The notes: generated by a model not told the origin, from the letters alone. DNA of 64,000 bases from SOIL31 sp964636815 (GCA_964636815.1 CAZWTF010000003.1:92117-156116); one strand, 5' to 3'. Positions 36,490 through 45,484 are shown, counted from the stretch's first letter. Translations and numbers: made by a program.

Positions 36490-37318
36490 CCCCACATTTT
36501 TTCAATTTATGTGTAAGATGTGATGGTTTATCACACACAATCGCTTGCATACCCATTTTTGTTGCGGTTGTTGCAGCTTCTTCTTGATCTTCAATAACAA
36601 TGCAGTGAGCAGGATTGAGGTTATGAGTTTCTACCAAATGTTTTAAAATAGCTTCACCTGGTTTGATCTCTTTGATGTGCGATGAAATAACGATACCATT
36701 AAAATGTTGTAAAACATGATCAAATTTTTGTGAAGAAGTTGCATACAGCTCTTCTGGTGCATTGGCACAACAATAGACAGGATGTCCGGCTTCTTTTAAT
36801 TTTTGGATAAGTTGTGTGGTTGATTTAACTGGTTCAATCATCTTGGTAACCGCTTGCGGGTCAAGAACAAGATCCATGATATCTTTCATAAGCTCTTTTT
36901 CTTTAACACTTGCAAAAAAGTTTTGTTGATCAAGCATTTGCATAGCTTGAGCAATTTCTTCTCGTGCTTGTGCGCAATTTTTTTTACCTTCTTGCAGTTC
37001 AACAAGACAGCGCGGCAAAGTTCTTTTTTGTAGGGTAAGGGTGATGTGAGGTTTTTGTGACTCAAGATTGCTGATTTCATGTAGCATATCCAAGCAACGA
37101 TATCCTGGATTTTTCCAATGGGTTATGGCATAGCTTGCTAATGTTCCATACCCTATTTTTTTTGCAAAACCGATTTGATTTTCTTTGATGACAATGTTCG
37201 TTAGATCAAAAATAATGACATGCTTGTGAGTTGGCTGAGGAATTGTTGCTCTTTTAGCTGCTACTGATTGTGTTAAGATGAGTAGAAATGAAAGACTTAC
37301 GTATTGAACTATTTTCAT
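36479..37318 (-). CDS. Exported HAD-superfamily-like protein lacking the second motif I Asp
   Basis: 279 residues with a signal peptide (about 1-21). A HAD-like core starts at IIFDLTNIV: D38, the usual nucleophile, is present but residue 40 is Thr where phosphatases have Asp. The KEIKPG Lys motif and the IEDQEEAA acidic motif remain. It resembles the gene at 39391 in order and in the C-terminal half. Loss of the general acid suggests changed or lost phosphatase activity. It overlaps the end of sufS by 11 bases on the other strand. Confidence 0.7.
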   Translation of the reverse strand: MKIVQYVSLSFLLILTQSVAAKRATIPQPTHKHVIIFDLTNIVIKENQIGFAKKIGYGTLASYAITHWKNPGYRCLDMLHEISNLESQKPHITLTLQKRTLPRCLVELQEGKKNCAQAREEIAQAMQMLDQQNFFASVKEKELMKDIMDLVLDPQAVTKMIEPVKSTTQLIQKLKEAGHPVYCCANAPEELYATSSQKFDHVLQHFNGIVISSHIKEIKPGEAILKHLVETHNLNPAHCIVIEDQEEAATTATKMGMQAIVCDKPSHLTHKLKKCGVRI

Positions 37319-37488
37319 GTCATCCCCTTTGATTTTACAATATGCTTTTAGGGTAAATGATTTTGTTTTTTATATGCAAGTGATTGTTGAAATGTTTGCG
37401 TATTAATAACTATCTTGTACAATAAACAATTATATTAATTAATCATGCAGATAGAAATTTATAGCAGCGATTTGATTGAGGTTCTTTT

Positions 37489-38778
37489 ATGACATATGTA
37501 TATAAAACTGTTCGTTTTTTTGTTGTAGCAATGTTGTGGTCAAATTTTGTAGTTGCTAGTGAGTATAAATCGTTTCCTGTTCCAAAATATAATAAAGCTC
37601 ATGGTAACAGTTTTGCTGTATTATCCCTGTTAAGTTTTGGAAAGTTTGCAGGTGCGATTCCTCATATTCGTTTGCCAAATGTAGGAAAATTGTTTGAGAA
37701 TATTGATTTTTCTTCTGGAACAAAAATAATTCAAGAGCATAAAGTAGTGTTGGGTGCAGCAACGACTATAATATTTCTATCTTTATTGGTTAAACAGTTG
37801 CAACGATCAGACCAATGTGGAAAGTGGTTCCATGAAAAGTATAATGCTGTAGGAACATCAGTCGATAATTATACCAATAACTGTATTAAAGAATGCCCAA
37901 CTCCTATTCAATACGCACTTACGCCCCTTAAAGTAGTAATTCAATATTTATGCAATGCGATTAAAAGGTATGTTGCAATGAATGAAACAACTATTGTTGG
38001 CTCTGTGGTTGCTCCTGTTACAGGAAGAGTGCTTGACACTGTATTTGTGTGTCCAATTCCTTTGTTAAATTTTACATCAATTGGCTGGATGGCAAGTGGC
38101 GGTATTCTTACCAAGGGATACTTTGATCGTAATTTTGAAAAAATTGATGAAAAGTTGGATGGTATTGAAATAAAAATTAATAAAGTAGATAAAAAAAACA
38201 TAAAGCAACACACTGCCACGCAAGAAAAAATAGGGCTGGTGCAAAGTACAATTAATACGATGAAAGATAGTATTAGTCAGTTGTTCACTAAAATAAACGA
38301 TTTAAGCACAGGCGTTGGAGACGTTAAGCAGCAAGTAGGCTCTGTGAGTGAGCAGATAAAAACTCTATTTAAAGAGTTAGCGGTAATAAGTGAGCAAGTA
38401 ACTTTATTGCATGATAAAATCGATCTGCAAAATAAAAAAGGTAATGAGCAATATGAAACGTTAAAGCGTGAATTAGAAGGATTGAAAAAATCACATAAGC
38501 AGGTAATAGATCTTTTAAATCAAAGAATAGAAAAAGATAACAACTTGATGTTAGAACTTCAAGAGTTTAAGTTTCTTTACCAAGAAGATAGTAAACAAAT
38601 GCGAAATGATTTGGGGTTAACGGCAACTCACTTGAGTAATGAGATAGGCGATGTCAAAAGAATACTTCAAGAAGGGTTTGGTTTAGGATCTCGACCTGTA
38701 TGCCAGCTAAATGTTGAAAATGCGCAGATACAAATGTTGCAGTTGCAACTAGGTCACCAATCTGCAAGCAACAGTTAA
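37489..38778 (+). CDS. Exported membrane protein with long C-terminal coiled coil
   Basis: 429 residues: signal peptide (about 1-23), a hydrophobic helix near 85-102 (KVVLGAATTIIFLSLLVKQL), a further hydrophobic stretch near 165-205, then about 190 residues of heptad-like coiled coil rich in Lys, Glu, Ile and Val. GAGGTTC lies upstream of the start. It could be an envelope spacer or an inclusion-membrane-type protein, but nothing identifies it. Confidence 0.6.
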   Translation: MTYVYKTVRFFVVAMLWSNFVVASEYKSFPVPKYNKAHGNSFAVLSLLSFGKFAGAIPHIRLPNVGKLFENIDFSSGTKIIQEHKVVLGAATTIIFLSLLVKQLQRSDQCGKWFHEKYNAVGTSVDNYTNNCIKECPTPIQYALTPLKVVIQYLCNAIKRYVAMNETTIVGSVVAPVTGRVLDTVFVCPIPLLNFTSIGWMASGGILTKGYFDRNFEKIDEKLDGIEIKINKVDKKNIKQHTATQEKIGLVQSTINTMKDSISQLFTKINDLSTGVGDVKQQVGSVSEQIKTLFKELAVISEQVTLLHDKIDLQNKKGNEQYETLKRELEGLKKSHKQVIDLLNQRIEKDNNLMLELQEFKFLYQEDSKQMRNDLGLTATHLSNEIGDVKRILQEGFGLGSRPVCQLNVENAQIQMLQLQLGHQSASNS

Positions 38779-38845
38779 TTCTTTTTTAATAATCGTGTAT
38801 TGTATGTATTGTTTTTACACTGACAAAAGATAATAAGGAAGTTGT

Positions 38846-39541
38846 ATGAATGGTAGTATAAAAAAAGCATTATTGACGAGTTTTGTGGTAGCAGCAATTG
38901 TGAGCGTTGTGTGGTATTTTGGTTTGCATGAATACTTTTCGCTCACATCATTGCAAAGTAATCGAGCTTATTTAGAGCAAGCAGTACAAACTAATTATAT
39001 CCGAGCAGTTTTTATTTTTATGGCTGTGTACGCAGCCGTTATTTCTCTTGGTATGCCAGGAGTGCCACCTTTGACGATGTTAGGTGGTTTTTTATTTGGT
39101 TTTTTACCGTGTATCATTTTTGCAAGTATTAGTGCAACGGTAGGGACAACCATATCTTTTCTTGTGATTCGTTATGTCTTGGGAAATTTGATTAGAGGGA
39201 AATACGCCCAGAAGTTGGACCGTTTTAATGAAAAAATAGCATCGCATGGAACAGCGAGTTATTTATTGACGATGCAATTGATGGGAATTATTCCCTATTT
39301 TGTTATAAACGTTTTGGCTGCGTTAACGAATGTTTCTATAACAACCTTTATGTGGACAACATTTGTTGGATCGTTGCCTATTTTAGGTATCTATGCTTTT
39401 GCCGGAGGACAGTTATATTCGGTTGAATCAGTTAAAGATATTTTTTCACCATCAATTATAGCTTTGTTAGTTGTGCTAATATTGGTATCGCTAATGCCAC
39501 TGTTGTTAAGATTTTCTCGTCGAGTAACTGATTTGGAATGA
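38846..39541 (+). CDS. TVP38/TMEM64-family (VTT domain) membrane protein
   Basis: 231 residues, five or six membrane helices. The family core is LGMPGVPPLTMLGGFLFGFL followed by a Gly-rich helix (ATVGTTISFLVIRYVLG) and the re-entrant segment around IIPYFVINVLAALTNVS. The VTT/DedA superfamily contains lipid scramblases and transporters; the substrate here is unknown. AAGGAAG precedes the start. Its last 151 bases overlap the convergent HAD-like gene. Confidence 0.82.
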   Translation: MNGSIKKALLTSFVVAAIVSVVWYFGLHEYFSLTSLQSNRAYLEQAVQTNYIRAVFIFMAVYAAVISLGMPGVPPLTMLGGFLFGFLPCIIFASISATVGTTISFLVIRYVLGNLIRGKYAQKLDRFNEKIASHGTASYLLTMQLMGIIPYFVINVLAALTNVSITTFMWTTFVGSLPILGIYAFAGGQLYSVESVKDIFSPSIIALLVVLILVSLMPLLLRFSRRVTDLE

Positions 39542-40365
39542 GCAATTCTGATGTTTTCAATAAGTTTTTTAAAGCATGATTCATGCATGACTGCATTGAT
39601 GCCTAACTGCTGTGCAGCGGCTATGTTTTCTTTTTGATCGTCAATAAACCAGCAATCTTGTGGGTTGAGTGCATATTGAGTTAATAAAGCTTCATATATT
39701 GTATTATGGGGCTTATTTGCTTTGACATGACCAGAGATCATAATGCCATCAAAAAGATCAAAGAGCTGTGCATGTTTTTCTTTAAGTAGTGCAAATGATT
39801 CAGAGTCCCAGTTGGAAAGGGCGTATACTTTATGACCTTCTTTTTTACATTTCTTTATAAAAGCAATTCCTGCTGCAGATATTTTACGTGAATTGACAAA
39901 ATGATGAGGCGTAAAAATCATGAGAAGTAGATTTTCAACAATGCGTTGCTCTGCAGAACATTTAAACCATTCAGGGTGAGCAGTAATCGTGGTATCGATA
40001 AGTATTCTGATTTCTGCACTTGTCATACTACCTTGCAGCCACATGCACATGAGTAATGGTAGTTGGTCGCCTGCTTCATCATATGCAAGATGAATGTTTT
40101 CATTGCTGAGGTTATGCACTTGAGCTATCGCGTTGAGCGTTGCAAAGAGGGCTTTTTTGATATGATAGTTAAGGTTAAAAGGGTTTATTCTATGTCTGAC
40201 GCTATAAGTTGCAAGATTCATCATTCCCAAATGTTGAAATGAGATACGTTTGTCTGTATCAATGAGAACACCGCCAAGGTCAAAAATAAAGATCTTTGCT
40301 GACGTAGGTGTGCAGCAAAGGGTAAAATACATAAATAATTGGTATAAGGATTGGCGTCTGTTCAT
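39391..40365 (-). CDS. Exported HAD-superfamily protein with an antisense-encoded tail
   Basis: 324 residues: signal peptide (about 1-23), then a haloacid-dehalogenase-type core opening FIFDLGGVLID with D29 as nucleophile and Gly at the +2 position, as in some known HAD phosphatases. SNWDSE, KANKPH and WFIDDQKENI supply motifs II-IV. The HAD fold should end near residue 270; the remaining 50 or so residues are read antisense to the VTT gene. ATG 40365 has AAGGGAAA upstream and is preferred to a longer frame. Confidence 0.75.
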   Translation of the reverse strand: MNRRQSLYQLFMYFTLCCTPTSAKIFIFDLGGVLIDTDKRISFQHLGMMNLATYSVRHRINPFNLNYHIKKALFATLNAIAQVHNLSNENIHLAYDEAGDQLPLLMCMWLQGSMTSAEIRILIDTTITAHPEWFKCSAEQRIVENLLLMIFTPHHFVNSRKISAAGIAFIKKCKKEGHKVYALSNWDSESFALLKEKHAQLFDLFDGIMISGHVKANKPHNTIYEALLTQYALNPQDCWFIDDQKENIAAAQQLGINAVMHESCFKKLIENIRIAHSKSVTRRENLNNSGISDTNISTTNKAIIDGEKISLTDSTEYNCPPAKA

Positions 40366-40458
40366 CGGTTTTTCCCTTTTAAAAAGCCTGTTTTTTACTT
40401 TCTTAGTATACCATATATTAATACAAGTAGTAAAGATGGTTGTTCTGATAGATAAAAA

Positions 40459-40492
40459 GAGCGCCTTGCAGCTTCTGGCTATCAAGGCGCTT
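40459..40492 (-). terminator. Terminator of the minus-strand exported protein gene at 40512
   Basis: AGCGCCTTG (40461-40469) pairs perfectly with CAAGGCGCT (40484-40492); read on the minus strand a CTTTTTATCT tract follows. Confidence 0.8.
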
Positions 40493-40511
40493 ATGTTAAA
40501 AAATGTCTTTT

Positions 40512-41378
40512 TTATTGAGCTTCACCACGGGATTTATACCCAGCTAAAGCATTATGAATCCTATTAATGCTATTTTTAATGTCTTCTATTGCTGGTGCAA
40601 GATCAGGTGCTACCACTACTGTTTTTTGTTTTCTTCTCTTTGCCTCAGCTATTTGTGCTTTAATTCTTTTCATTTGTGGCTGATATTGTGGTGCAAGAAG
40701 TTCTGTTTTTAACCGAGAACAGAGATTAATTTTCCCTAATTTTTCCGCTTTCGTATAATGAGCATTGCAAATTTCTGTTGCTTTGCTCGCATAATCCGAT
40801 CCCAGAGCACCATCTTTTATGTGCGCTAGTCGGCCATCTGCTGTGGATGATTCCATAAGAGCTAATTCTTTTTCTAATTGGTCAATATTCATCATTACAG
40901 CAGGTTGAGTTAATGGTTGTGAAGGGCTTTTTGGTTGAGTTTTTGGTACTCCCACAAGGGTAGGAATATCGGCATATTCAAATGGTTTAATATTTTTGCC
41001 TTTTGGTTCCCACATAAGATATATATTCCATGAAGAGGAATATGATGGACTTGCTCCTAGTACTATTATGGCATCATCATTGCTGTGGCGAGCTTGTTGG
41101 TTTTTGATATCGGTAAGAAAGTAATTAAGAGAGTGGTAGGGTGATAGATAGCTTGAGCCTATACCTGTGGTGCGTATTGAAAGTTCTGGAATGGAGTTGA
41201 TATCTCCTAATCCGACTCTTACATTATGGCCAACATATTGTCCTTCTGGCTGTAGAGGGCTGATTTTGAAGTTAAGCTTTGCTCCGTAGTTATTGTCCAA
41301 AAAAACTGCTACTCCAGACAGAGATCCTGTTAATAAAACTATTCCAACAAGCAAAAGGCTTGAAAGTTTGTTTTTCAT
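40512..41378 (-). CDS. Exported orphan protein, 288 residues
   Basis: A signal peptide or anchor (about 1-26) is followed by a beta-rich region to about residue 130, a Pro/Gln linker (TQPKSPSQPLTQP) and a helical C-terminal part rich in Lys and Ala. AAGGGGAA precedes the start. No family is recognised; it is a single-gene unit with its own terminator. Confidence 0.6.
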   Translation of the reverse strand: MKNKLSSLLLVGIVLLTGSLSGVAVFLDNNYGAKLNFKISPLQPEGQYVGHNVRVGLGDINSIPELSIRTTGIGSSYLSPYHSLNYFLTDIKNQQARHSNDDAIIVLGASPSYSSSWNIYLMWEPKGKNIKPFEYADIPTLVGVPKTQPKSPSQPLTQPAVMMNIDQLEKELALMESSTADGRLAHIKDGALGSDYASKATEICNAHYTKAEKLGKINLCSRLKTELLAPQYQPQMKRIKAQIAEAKRRKQKTVVVAPDLAPAIEDIKNSINRIHNALAGYKSRGEAQ

Positions 41379-41474
41379 TGAATTCCCCTTAATTTATAAT
41401 TATTTCCTACTGTTATCATGACAACTCAAGAATACAAATTGCAATATATTAAGGGTGTTAATTTTGTGAATGCT

Positions 41475-41484
41475 TTGGTATACT
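41475..41484 (+). promoter_or_regulatory. Extended -10 promoter element of sufU
   Basis: TTGGTATACT contains TGN plus TATACT; the start codon is 33 bases downstream with GGAAG before it. No good -35 is visible, as expected for an extended -10 promoter. The same ten bases precede sufC. Confidence 0.6.
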
Positions 41485-41517
41485 GGATGTATGTTTTAGC
41501 TTTATGGAAGTACGTGT

Positions 41518-41892
41518 ATGCTTAATTTTTATCAAGAAATTTTAATGGATCATTATCGCAACCCACGGAATAATGGAATTATTGAAGGTGCTCATTTTAG
41601 CGCCGAACAGCGCAACAGTTCGTGCGGTGATGAAGTGCTTTGTACAGGTATAATTAATAATAACGTGCTTGGCGATGTTCTTTTTAAAGGTAAAGGGTGT
41701 GTGATTAGCCAAGCAACCGCATCATTACTCTCTGAATATGCTAAAACGAGATCTCTTGACGCTCTTCTTGCTCTTGATAAGGATGACATTACTGCTATGA
41801 TTGGGATGCCATTGGGCCCTGTCAGATTATTATGTGGCTTATTGCCGCTAACAGCTTTGCAAAATGGAATACGTATTTATCAAAACAGATAG
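41518..41892 (+). CDS. sufU: SufU/IscU-type Fe-S scaffold or sulfur-transfer protein
   Basis: 124 residues. The opening FYQEILMDHYRNPRN is typical of the family; the three conserved Cys are C36 (SSCGDEV, with Asp at 38), C61 (KGCVISQA) and C106 (LLCGLLP). SufU receives sulfur from SufS. It lies 5 kb from sufCBDS yet shares its promoter-like motif. The next gene starts 20 bases after its stop. Confidence 0.93.
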   Translation: MLNFYQEILMDHYRNPRNNGIIEGAHFSAEQRNSSCGDEVLCTGIINNNVLGDVLFKGKGCVISQATASLLSEYAKTRSLDALLALDKDDITAMIGMPLGPVRLLCGLLPLTALQNGIRIYQNR

Positions 41893-41912
41893 AAAACAGT
41901 GAGAGTGGTATA

Positions 41913-43040
41913 ATGTTAGATCGTCTTAAGTTGCTTGTGGAACTTAATAATCTTGCAGATAAGCTTTTTGTTGATACGACTCCTTCTTATCACCTTGCCC
42001 AAGATATTTGGCAATCTATTATTCAAGATGCAACATTTTTATATAAAGTCAGACAGGTGAATAATGCCCCATGGCCAGTGCCTCTGTGGACTGAGAATAT
42101 TGGTGACATTATTCCTGTAGAACTTATCACATACCCTCATGTAGTCTTTTCTGTGGATGGCTCTCAGATTTATCCAGACAGACACAATGTTTTGTCTTGT
42201 TGTTTAATTAATACCGGATCAGTGGTTTTGCCCTATAATGGTGCAAACAGGCGCGTTCAGTTGTCATCAGAACCAACCGTTTTTGCGGGAGTTGATGAAA
42301 CTGGTCAAGCCTTTACTACCGATGGAGTTAATTGCAAGCGGCAAGAACTTGAGTTGCGTGCAGGGCTTGATCTGAGTAAAAAAATAAAACGTGAATATGG
42401 CGATGAACCATCAATCTTGTTTTTTGATGGTTCATTAATTTTTTGGCATTTGTCATCAAAAGAGATTGATGTCAGAGATCATTTTTTACATGCATATCTT
42501 GCACTTTTGGATGAGCTGCATCATGAGAAAACTGTTGTGTGTTGGTATATTAGTATGCCAAAAAGTAAAGAGTTAATGAGTTTGGTTCGTTTGTATTTGT
42601 GTAATTTTGATGTTGATAAAAAAGAGTTGTATGAACCAGTTGATAGTGTGATTGATAGTGGAATTATGTATTCTGTTTTAGAGCCGTATACGCGTTCTAT
42701 TGTTTTTAGTAATCACAGTAGTATTAGTGCGTATTATCCAAATCATTTACGGCCGTTCTTTTTTTATGTTCACACTGGGAATGAAATTGGTCGTGTTGAA
42801 ATACCTGCTTGGATTGCGCAAGATGAAAAAATGGTAAATTTTGTCGCACAGATTGTGATTGATCAATGTATCAAAGGTGGCGGTTATCCCGTGGCATTGG
42901 CTGAGGCTCATGAGCAAGCTGTTGTCAAAGGGCCTGATCGCGAATTTTTTTATCATTTTCTACAAAAAATGGGCATGGAGCGAAACCATACCCAATCTAT
43001 TTCTCGTAAAAGTTTAAAAAAACGTGGCATTGGAATATAA
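41913..43040 (+). CDS. NurA-domain nuclease-like protein
   Basis: 375 residues. VVFSVDGSQIYPDRH and the later PSILFFDGSLIFWHL are the two acidic motifs of the NurA fold (an RNase H/PIWI-like 5'-3' nuclease), and the C-terminal GYPVALAEAHEQAVVKG segment fits its final helix. NurA usually works with the HerA translocase in DNA end processing; no herA is in the window. ATG 41913 has GAGAGTGG upstream; a longer frame inside sufU is rejected. Confidence 0.78.
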   Translation: MLDRLKLLVELNNLADKLFVDTTPSYHLAQDIWQSIIQDATFLYKVRQVNNAPWPVPLWTENIGDIIPVELITYPHVVFSVDGSQIYPDRHNVLSCCLINTGSVVLPYNGANRRVQLSSEPTVFAGVDETGQAFTTDGVNCKRQELELRAGLDLSKKIKREYGDEPSILFFDGSLIFWHLSSKEIDVRDHFLHAYLALLDELHHEKTVVCWYISMPKSKELMSLVRLYLCNFDVDKKELYEPVDSVIDSGIMYSVLEPYTRSIVFSNHSSISAYYPNHLRPFFFYVHTGNEIGRVEIPAWIAQDEKMVNFVAQIVIDQCIKGGGYPVALAEAHEQAVVKGPDREFFYHFLQKMGMERNHTQSISRKSLKKRGIGI

Positions 43041-43054
43041 ATGTTTTCAATTGC

Positions 43055-43810
43055 TTATTGCATAAAATCAATAATTTCTTGATCTTCAGTTGCTTGTGCT
43101 GCGTCTTCATCGTCATCGTTTGTTATTATTGGACTCGCACCATTTTTGAGAAGGTATTGTATTAAAAATTTGTTTTCATTTTCTATCGCGTACATTAATG
43201 GTGAGTAATATTCATCTGATTCCTGATCCCAGCGATATGTAAAATCAAGGTCAACTTTGTAAAGTTTGTCTTCGATTGTAAAACCTTTAAGTAATCTGTT
43301 TAATTTGGCAAGTGCATTGTTGTTTTCTTGTTCTTCAATAAGTTCTTTCATTATTTTAGCCAGAGCAAGTTGTATTTTGAGTTGCGTTTTGGACGCTTGA
43401 GTTTGCAACTCTTTTGCAACTTTTATATCCGAAACATTAAACTGTTGTGCACGGTTTTTGATGAGTTGAAGGTTGAATTCAGGATCATTGATTAAGGTGT
43501 TTAAATGTTTATTTGTTTGAGCTAAAGCATTGATTGTTTGAGCAGATTCTTTGAGGGTTTTATCTGTACAGCTTTTGGCAAATAGTTGGATAATTGTTGT
43601 TTGCACCTCTATTGGCAGGTCAGAAAAGCCTGTGCTGGGATTTGTAACACTTGATAATAATTGTTTAAACCCTAAGTATCCATTAAGAAATGTTAATGTT
43701 GCAGAGCTCAGCCATCCAGGGTTGTTATCGGGTGTTTCCATGGTGTAAGTTTTCTGTGCTACAAAGGATAAGAGGATAATAAGACAACCTATTTTTTTTA
43801 CTAAATTCAT
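43055..43810 (-). CDS. Exported F-box-like/ankyrin-like protein
   Basis: 251 residues with a signal peptide (about 1-23) followed by METPDNN. Residues about 62-110 (FSDLPIEVQTTIIQLF, then hydrophobic positions leading to LAQTNKHLNTLIND) follow the F-box pattern LPxEVxxxI. Residues about 203-232 (YYSPLMYAIENENKFLIQYL) are one ankyrin-type repeat, and an acidic tail ends the protein. F-box plus ankyrin combinations in intracellular bacteria serve as effectors that recruit host ubiquitin ligases; that role is inference and both domains are short here. Confidence 0.6.
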   Translation of the reverse strand: MNLVKKIGCLIILLSFVAQKTYTMETPDNNPGWLSSATLTFLNGYLGFKQLLSSVTNPSTGFSDLPIEVQTTIIQLFAKSCTDKTLKESAQTINALAQTNKHLNTLINDPEFNLQLIKNRAQQFNVSDIKVAKELQTQASKTQLKIQLALAKIMKELIEEQENNNALAKLNRLLKGFTIEDKLYKVDLDFTYRWDQESDEYYSPLMYAIENENKFLIQYLLKNGASPIITNDDDEDAAQATEDQEIIDFMQ

Positions 43811-43900
43811 TATGTATCCCTACATTTGATTCTTGGTTTTTAAAGCCTTACTTTCAGTTTATTATATTATAAGCTTTAAAAGCAATGGATTTTAGACAAT

Positions 43901-43928
43901 AAAAAAAGAGGCTGGTTAGAGCCTCTTT
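43901..43928. terminator. Terminator of the dnaJ operon
   Basis: AAAAGAGGCT (43903-43912) pairs perfectly with AGCCTCTTTT (43919-43928) around a 6-base loop. On the minus strand it ends in a T run and lies 22 bases after the dnaJ stop. Confidence 0.88.
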
Positions 43929-43950
43929 TACATTGAAAATGTTTTTCTAT

Positions 43951-45093
43951 TTAACCCAAGAACTTTTTGAAAAAGCTGGTAATAAAGCCTTCATTATTGG
44001 CTTGAGTACCTACGATATCAGAGTATTCCTGGAGTTTCTTTTTTGCATCAGCAGATATTTTGGTTGGAATAAAGCATTGGGTAATGATAACAAGGTTACC
44101 ACGTGTTTTCCCGCGTAACTTATAGAAACCTTCACCAGTGATAACTATTTTTTCTCCAACAGGACAACCTTTTGGAATTTTAATAGTGTGTTTTGTGTCA
44201 TCAATGCTTTCAACATCTACTTGGCAACCAAGTGTCAGTTGTGGATAAGTTAGCATAACATGGCAAATCAGATCGTCTTGATCACGTTTAAAGACTTTGT
44301 CTTCTTTGATGCGGATCTGTAAGAAAAGATCGCCAGCAGGGCCGCCATAAAGTCCAGCATCAGCTTTTTCGCTTACGCGAAGTTCTGCGTTATTGAAAAT
44401 ACCTCGAGGAATATTGACGGTAAATTTGTCATAACGTTGAACACGCGATTGACCGTTACATGAAGAACATGGTGTTGGAATAATAAAGCCTTGCCCGTTA
44501 CAGCTACCACATGCTTGCGCATACATGAAAAAGCCTTGTTTAAAGTGCATTTCACCAGAGCCATTACATGGGGTACAACTTTGAGCTGATGTTCCTGATT
44601 TAGCACCCATTCCATTACACGCATCACAACTAAAGTAGTGATGATATGCGATTTCTTTTTTGGTACCAAGGAAAGCATCTTTAAGGGTAATTTCTATCTC
44701 TTTGGTTAAAGATAAGCCAGCTTGAGGCTGTGGACCTTTTTTGCGTCGGCTTTTTGCTGAGCCGCCATTAAACATAGAGCCAAAAATATCGCCAAAATTT
44801 TCAAAAATGTCGTCCATGTTCATGTTGCCAGCATGACTATATCCAGCATGTCCACCACCCATACCACCATTCATACCAGCATGACCAAATTGATCGTACT
44901 GAGTTCTTTTTGAGGAATCACCGAGCACTTCATAGGCTTCAGTAGCTTCCTTAAATTTATCTTCAGCTGCTTTATTGTCAGGATTACGGTCTGGATGATA
45001 TTTCATCGCCAGTTTACGGTAGGCTGTCTTAATCTCATCAGTTGAAGCTGACTTGCTGACACCTAAAACATTGTAAAAATCTGCTTTACTCAT
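43951..45093 (-). CDS. dnaJ: Chaperone DnaJ
   Basis: 380 residues of a type I Hsp40 that delivers substrates to DnaK. The J domain (residues 1-70) has the HPD motif in KYHPDRNPDN, followed by a Gly/Met-rich linker and four CxxCxGxG-type zinc repeats (CDACNGMG, CTPCNGSG, CGSCNGQG, CSSCNGQS; the last ends in Ser), then the substrate-binding beta domains. A second J-domain gene lies 26 bases upstream in the same direction. Confidence 0.96.
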   Translation of the reverse strand: MSKADFYNVLGVSKSASTDEIKTAYRKLAMKYHPDRNPDNKAAEDKFKEATEAYEVLGDSSKRTQYDQFGHAGMNGGMGGGHAGYSHAGNMNMDDIFENFGDIFGSMFNGGSAKSRRKKGPQPQAGLSLTKEIEITLKDAFLGTKKEIAYHHYFSCDACNGMGAKSGTSAQSCTPCNGSGEMHFKQGFFMYAQACGSCNGQGFIIPTPCSSCNGQSRVQRYDKFTVNIPRGIFNNAELRVSEKADAGLYGGPAGDLFLQIRIKEDKVFKRDQDDLICHVMLTYPQLTLGCQVDVESIDDTKHTIKIPKGCPVGEKIVITGEGFYKLRGKTRGNLVIITQCFIPTKISADAKKKLQEYSDIVGTQANNEGFITSFFKKFLG

Positions 45094-45119
45094 AATGGCC
45101 TCTTTTTGTTCGATTGGCT

Positions 45120-45377
45120 TTATTCTTCAGTTGGTACTACTTCTTCTTCAGACTTCTTTTTAGCCTGAGAACGTAAGCCACCAAGGGTAGGTTTGCAAAG
45201 TTCTTTTCTTTCTTCAAGCACGTCATACGCTTTTTGAATTTGCTTGAATTTCTCTTCAGCTTCTGGATTGTTAGGGTTGCGATCTGGATGATATTTCATA
45301 GCTAATGCACGGTATGCAGCTTTAATTTCTTCCATCGTAGCGAGAGAATCAAGTCCGAGAATTTTATAATATTTCAT
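45120..45377 (-). CDS. Mini J-domain protein
   Basis: 85 residues that are almost only a J domain: YYKILGL at the start, HPD in MKYHPDRNPNN, then helix IV and a short basic/acidic tail. ATG 45377 is preferred to 45401 because the J domain begins there. It shares the run AMKYHPDRNP with the DnaJ encoded just downstream, suggesting a tandem partial duplication or a specialised DnaK activator. Confidence 0.85.
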   Translation of the reverse strand: MKYYKILGLDSLATMEEIKAAYRALAMKYHPDRNPNNPEAEEKFKQIQKAYDVLEERKELCKPTLGGLRSQAKKKSEEEVVPTEE

Positions 45378-45484
45378 AAAAATCCATGTAGTTAAAGCCA
45401 ATATTATATGGCTAAATTAATATTTTACCTTTCTATTATAACATAAAATTAGGCTTATGCTAAGGGGTAAAAGGGGATTTTTAA

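Noticed and set aside
41832..41912. Longer N-terminus for the NurA-like gene inside sufU
   Set aside because: The extra residues are a shifted-frame reading of sufU; ATG 41913 has its own ribosome-binding site.
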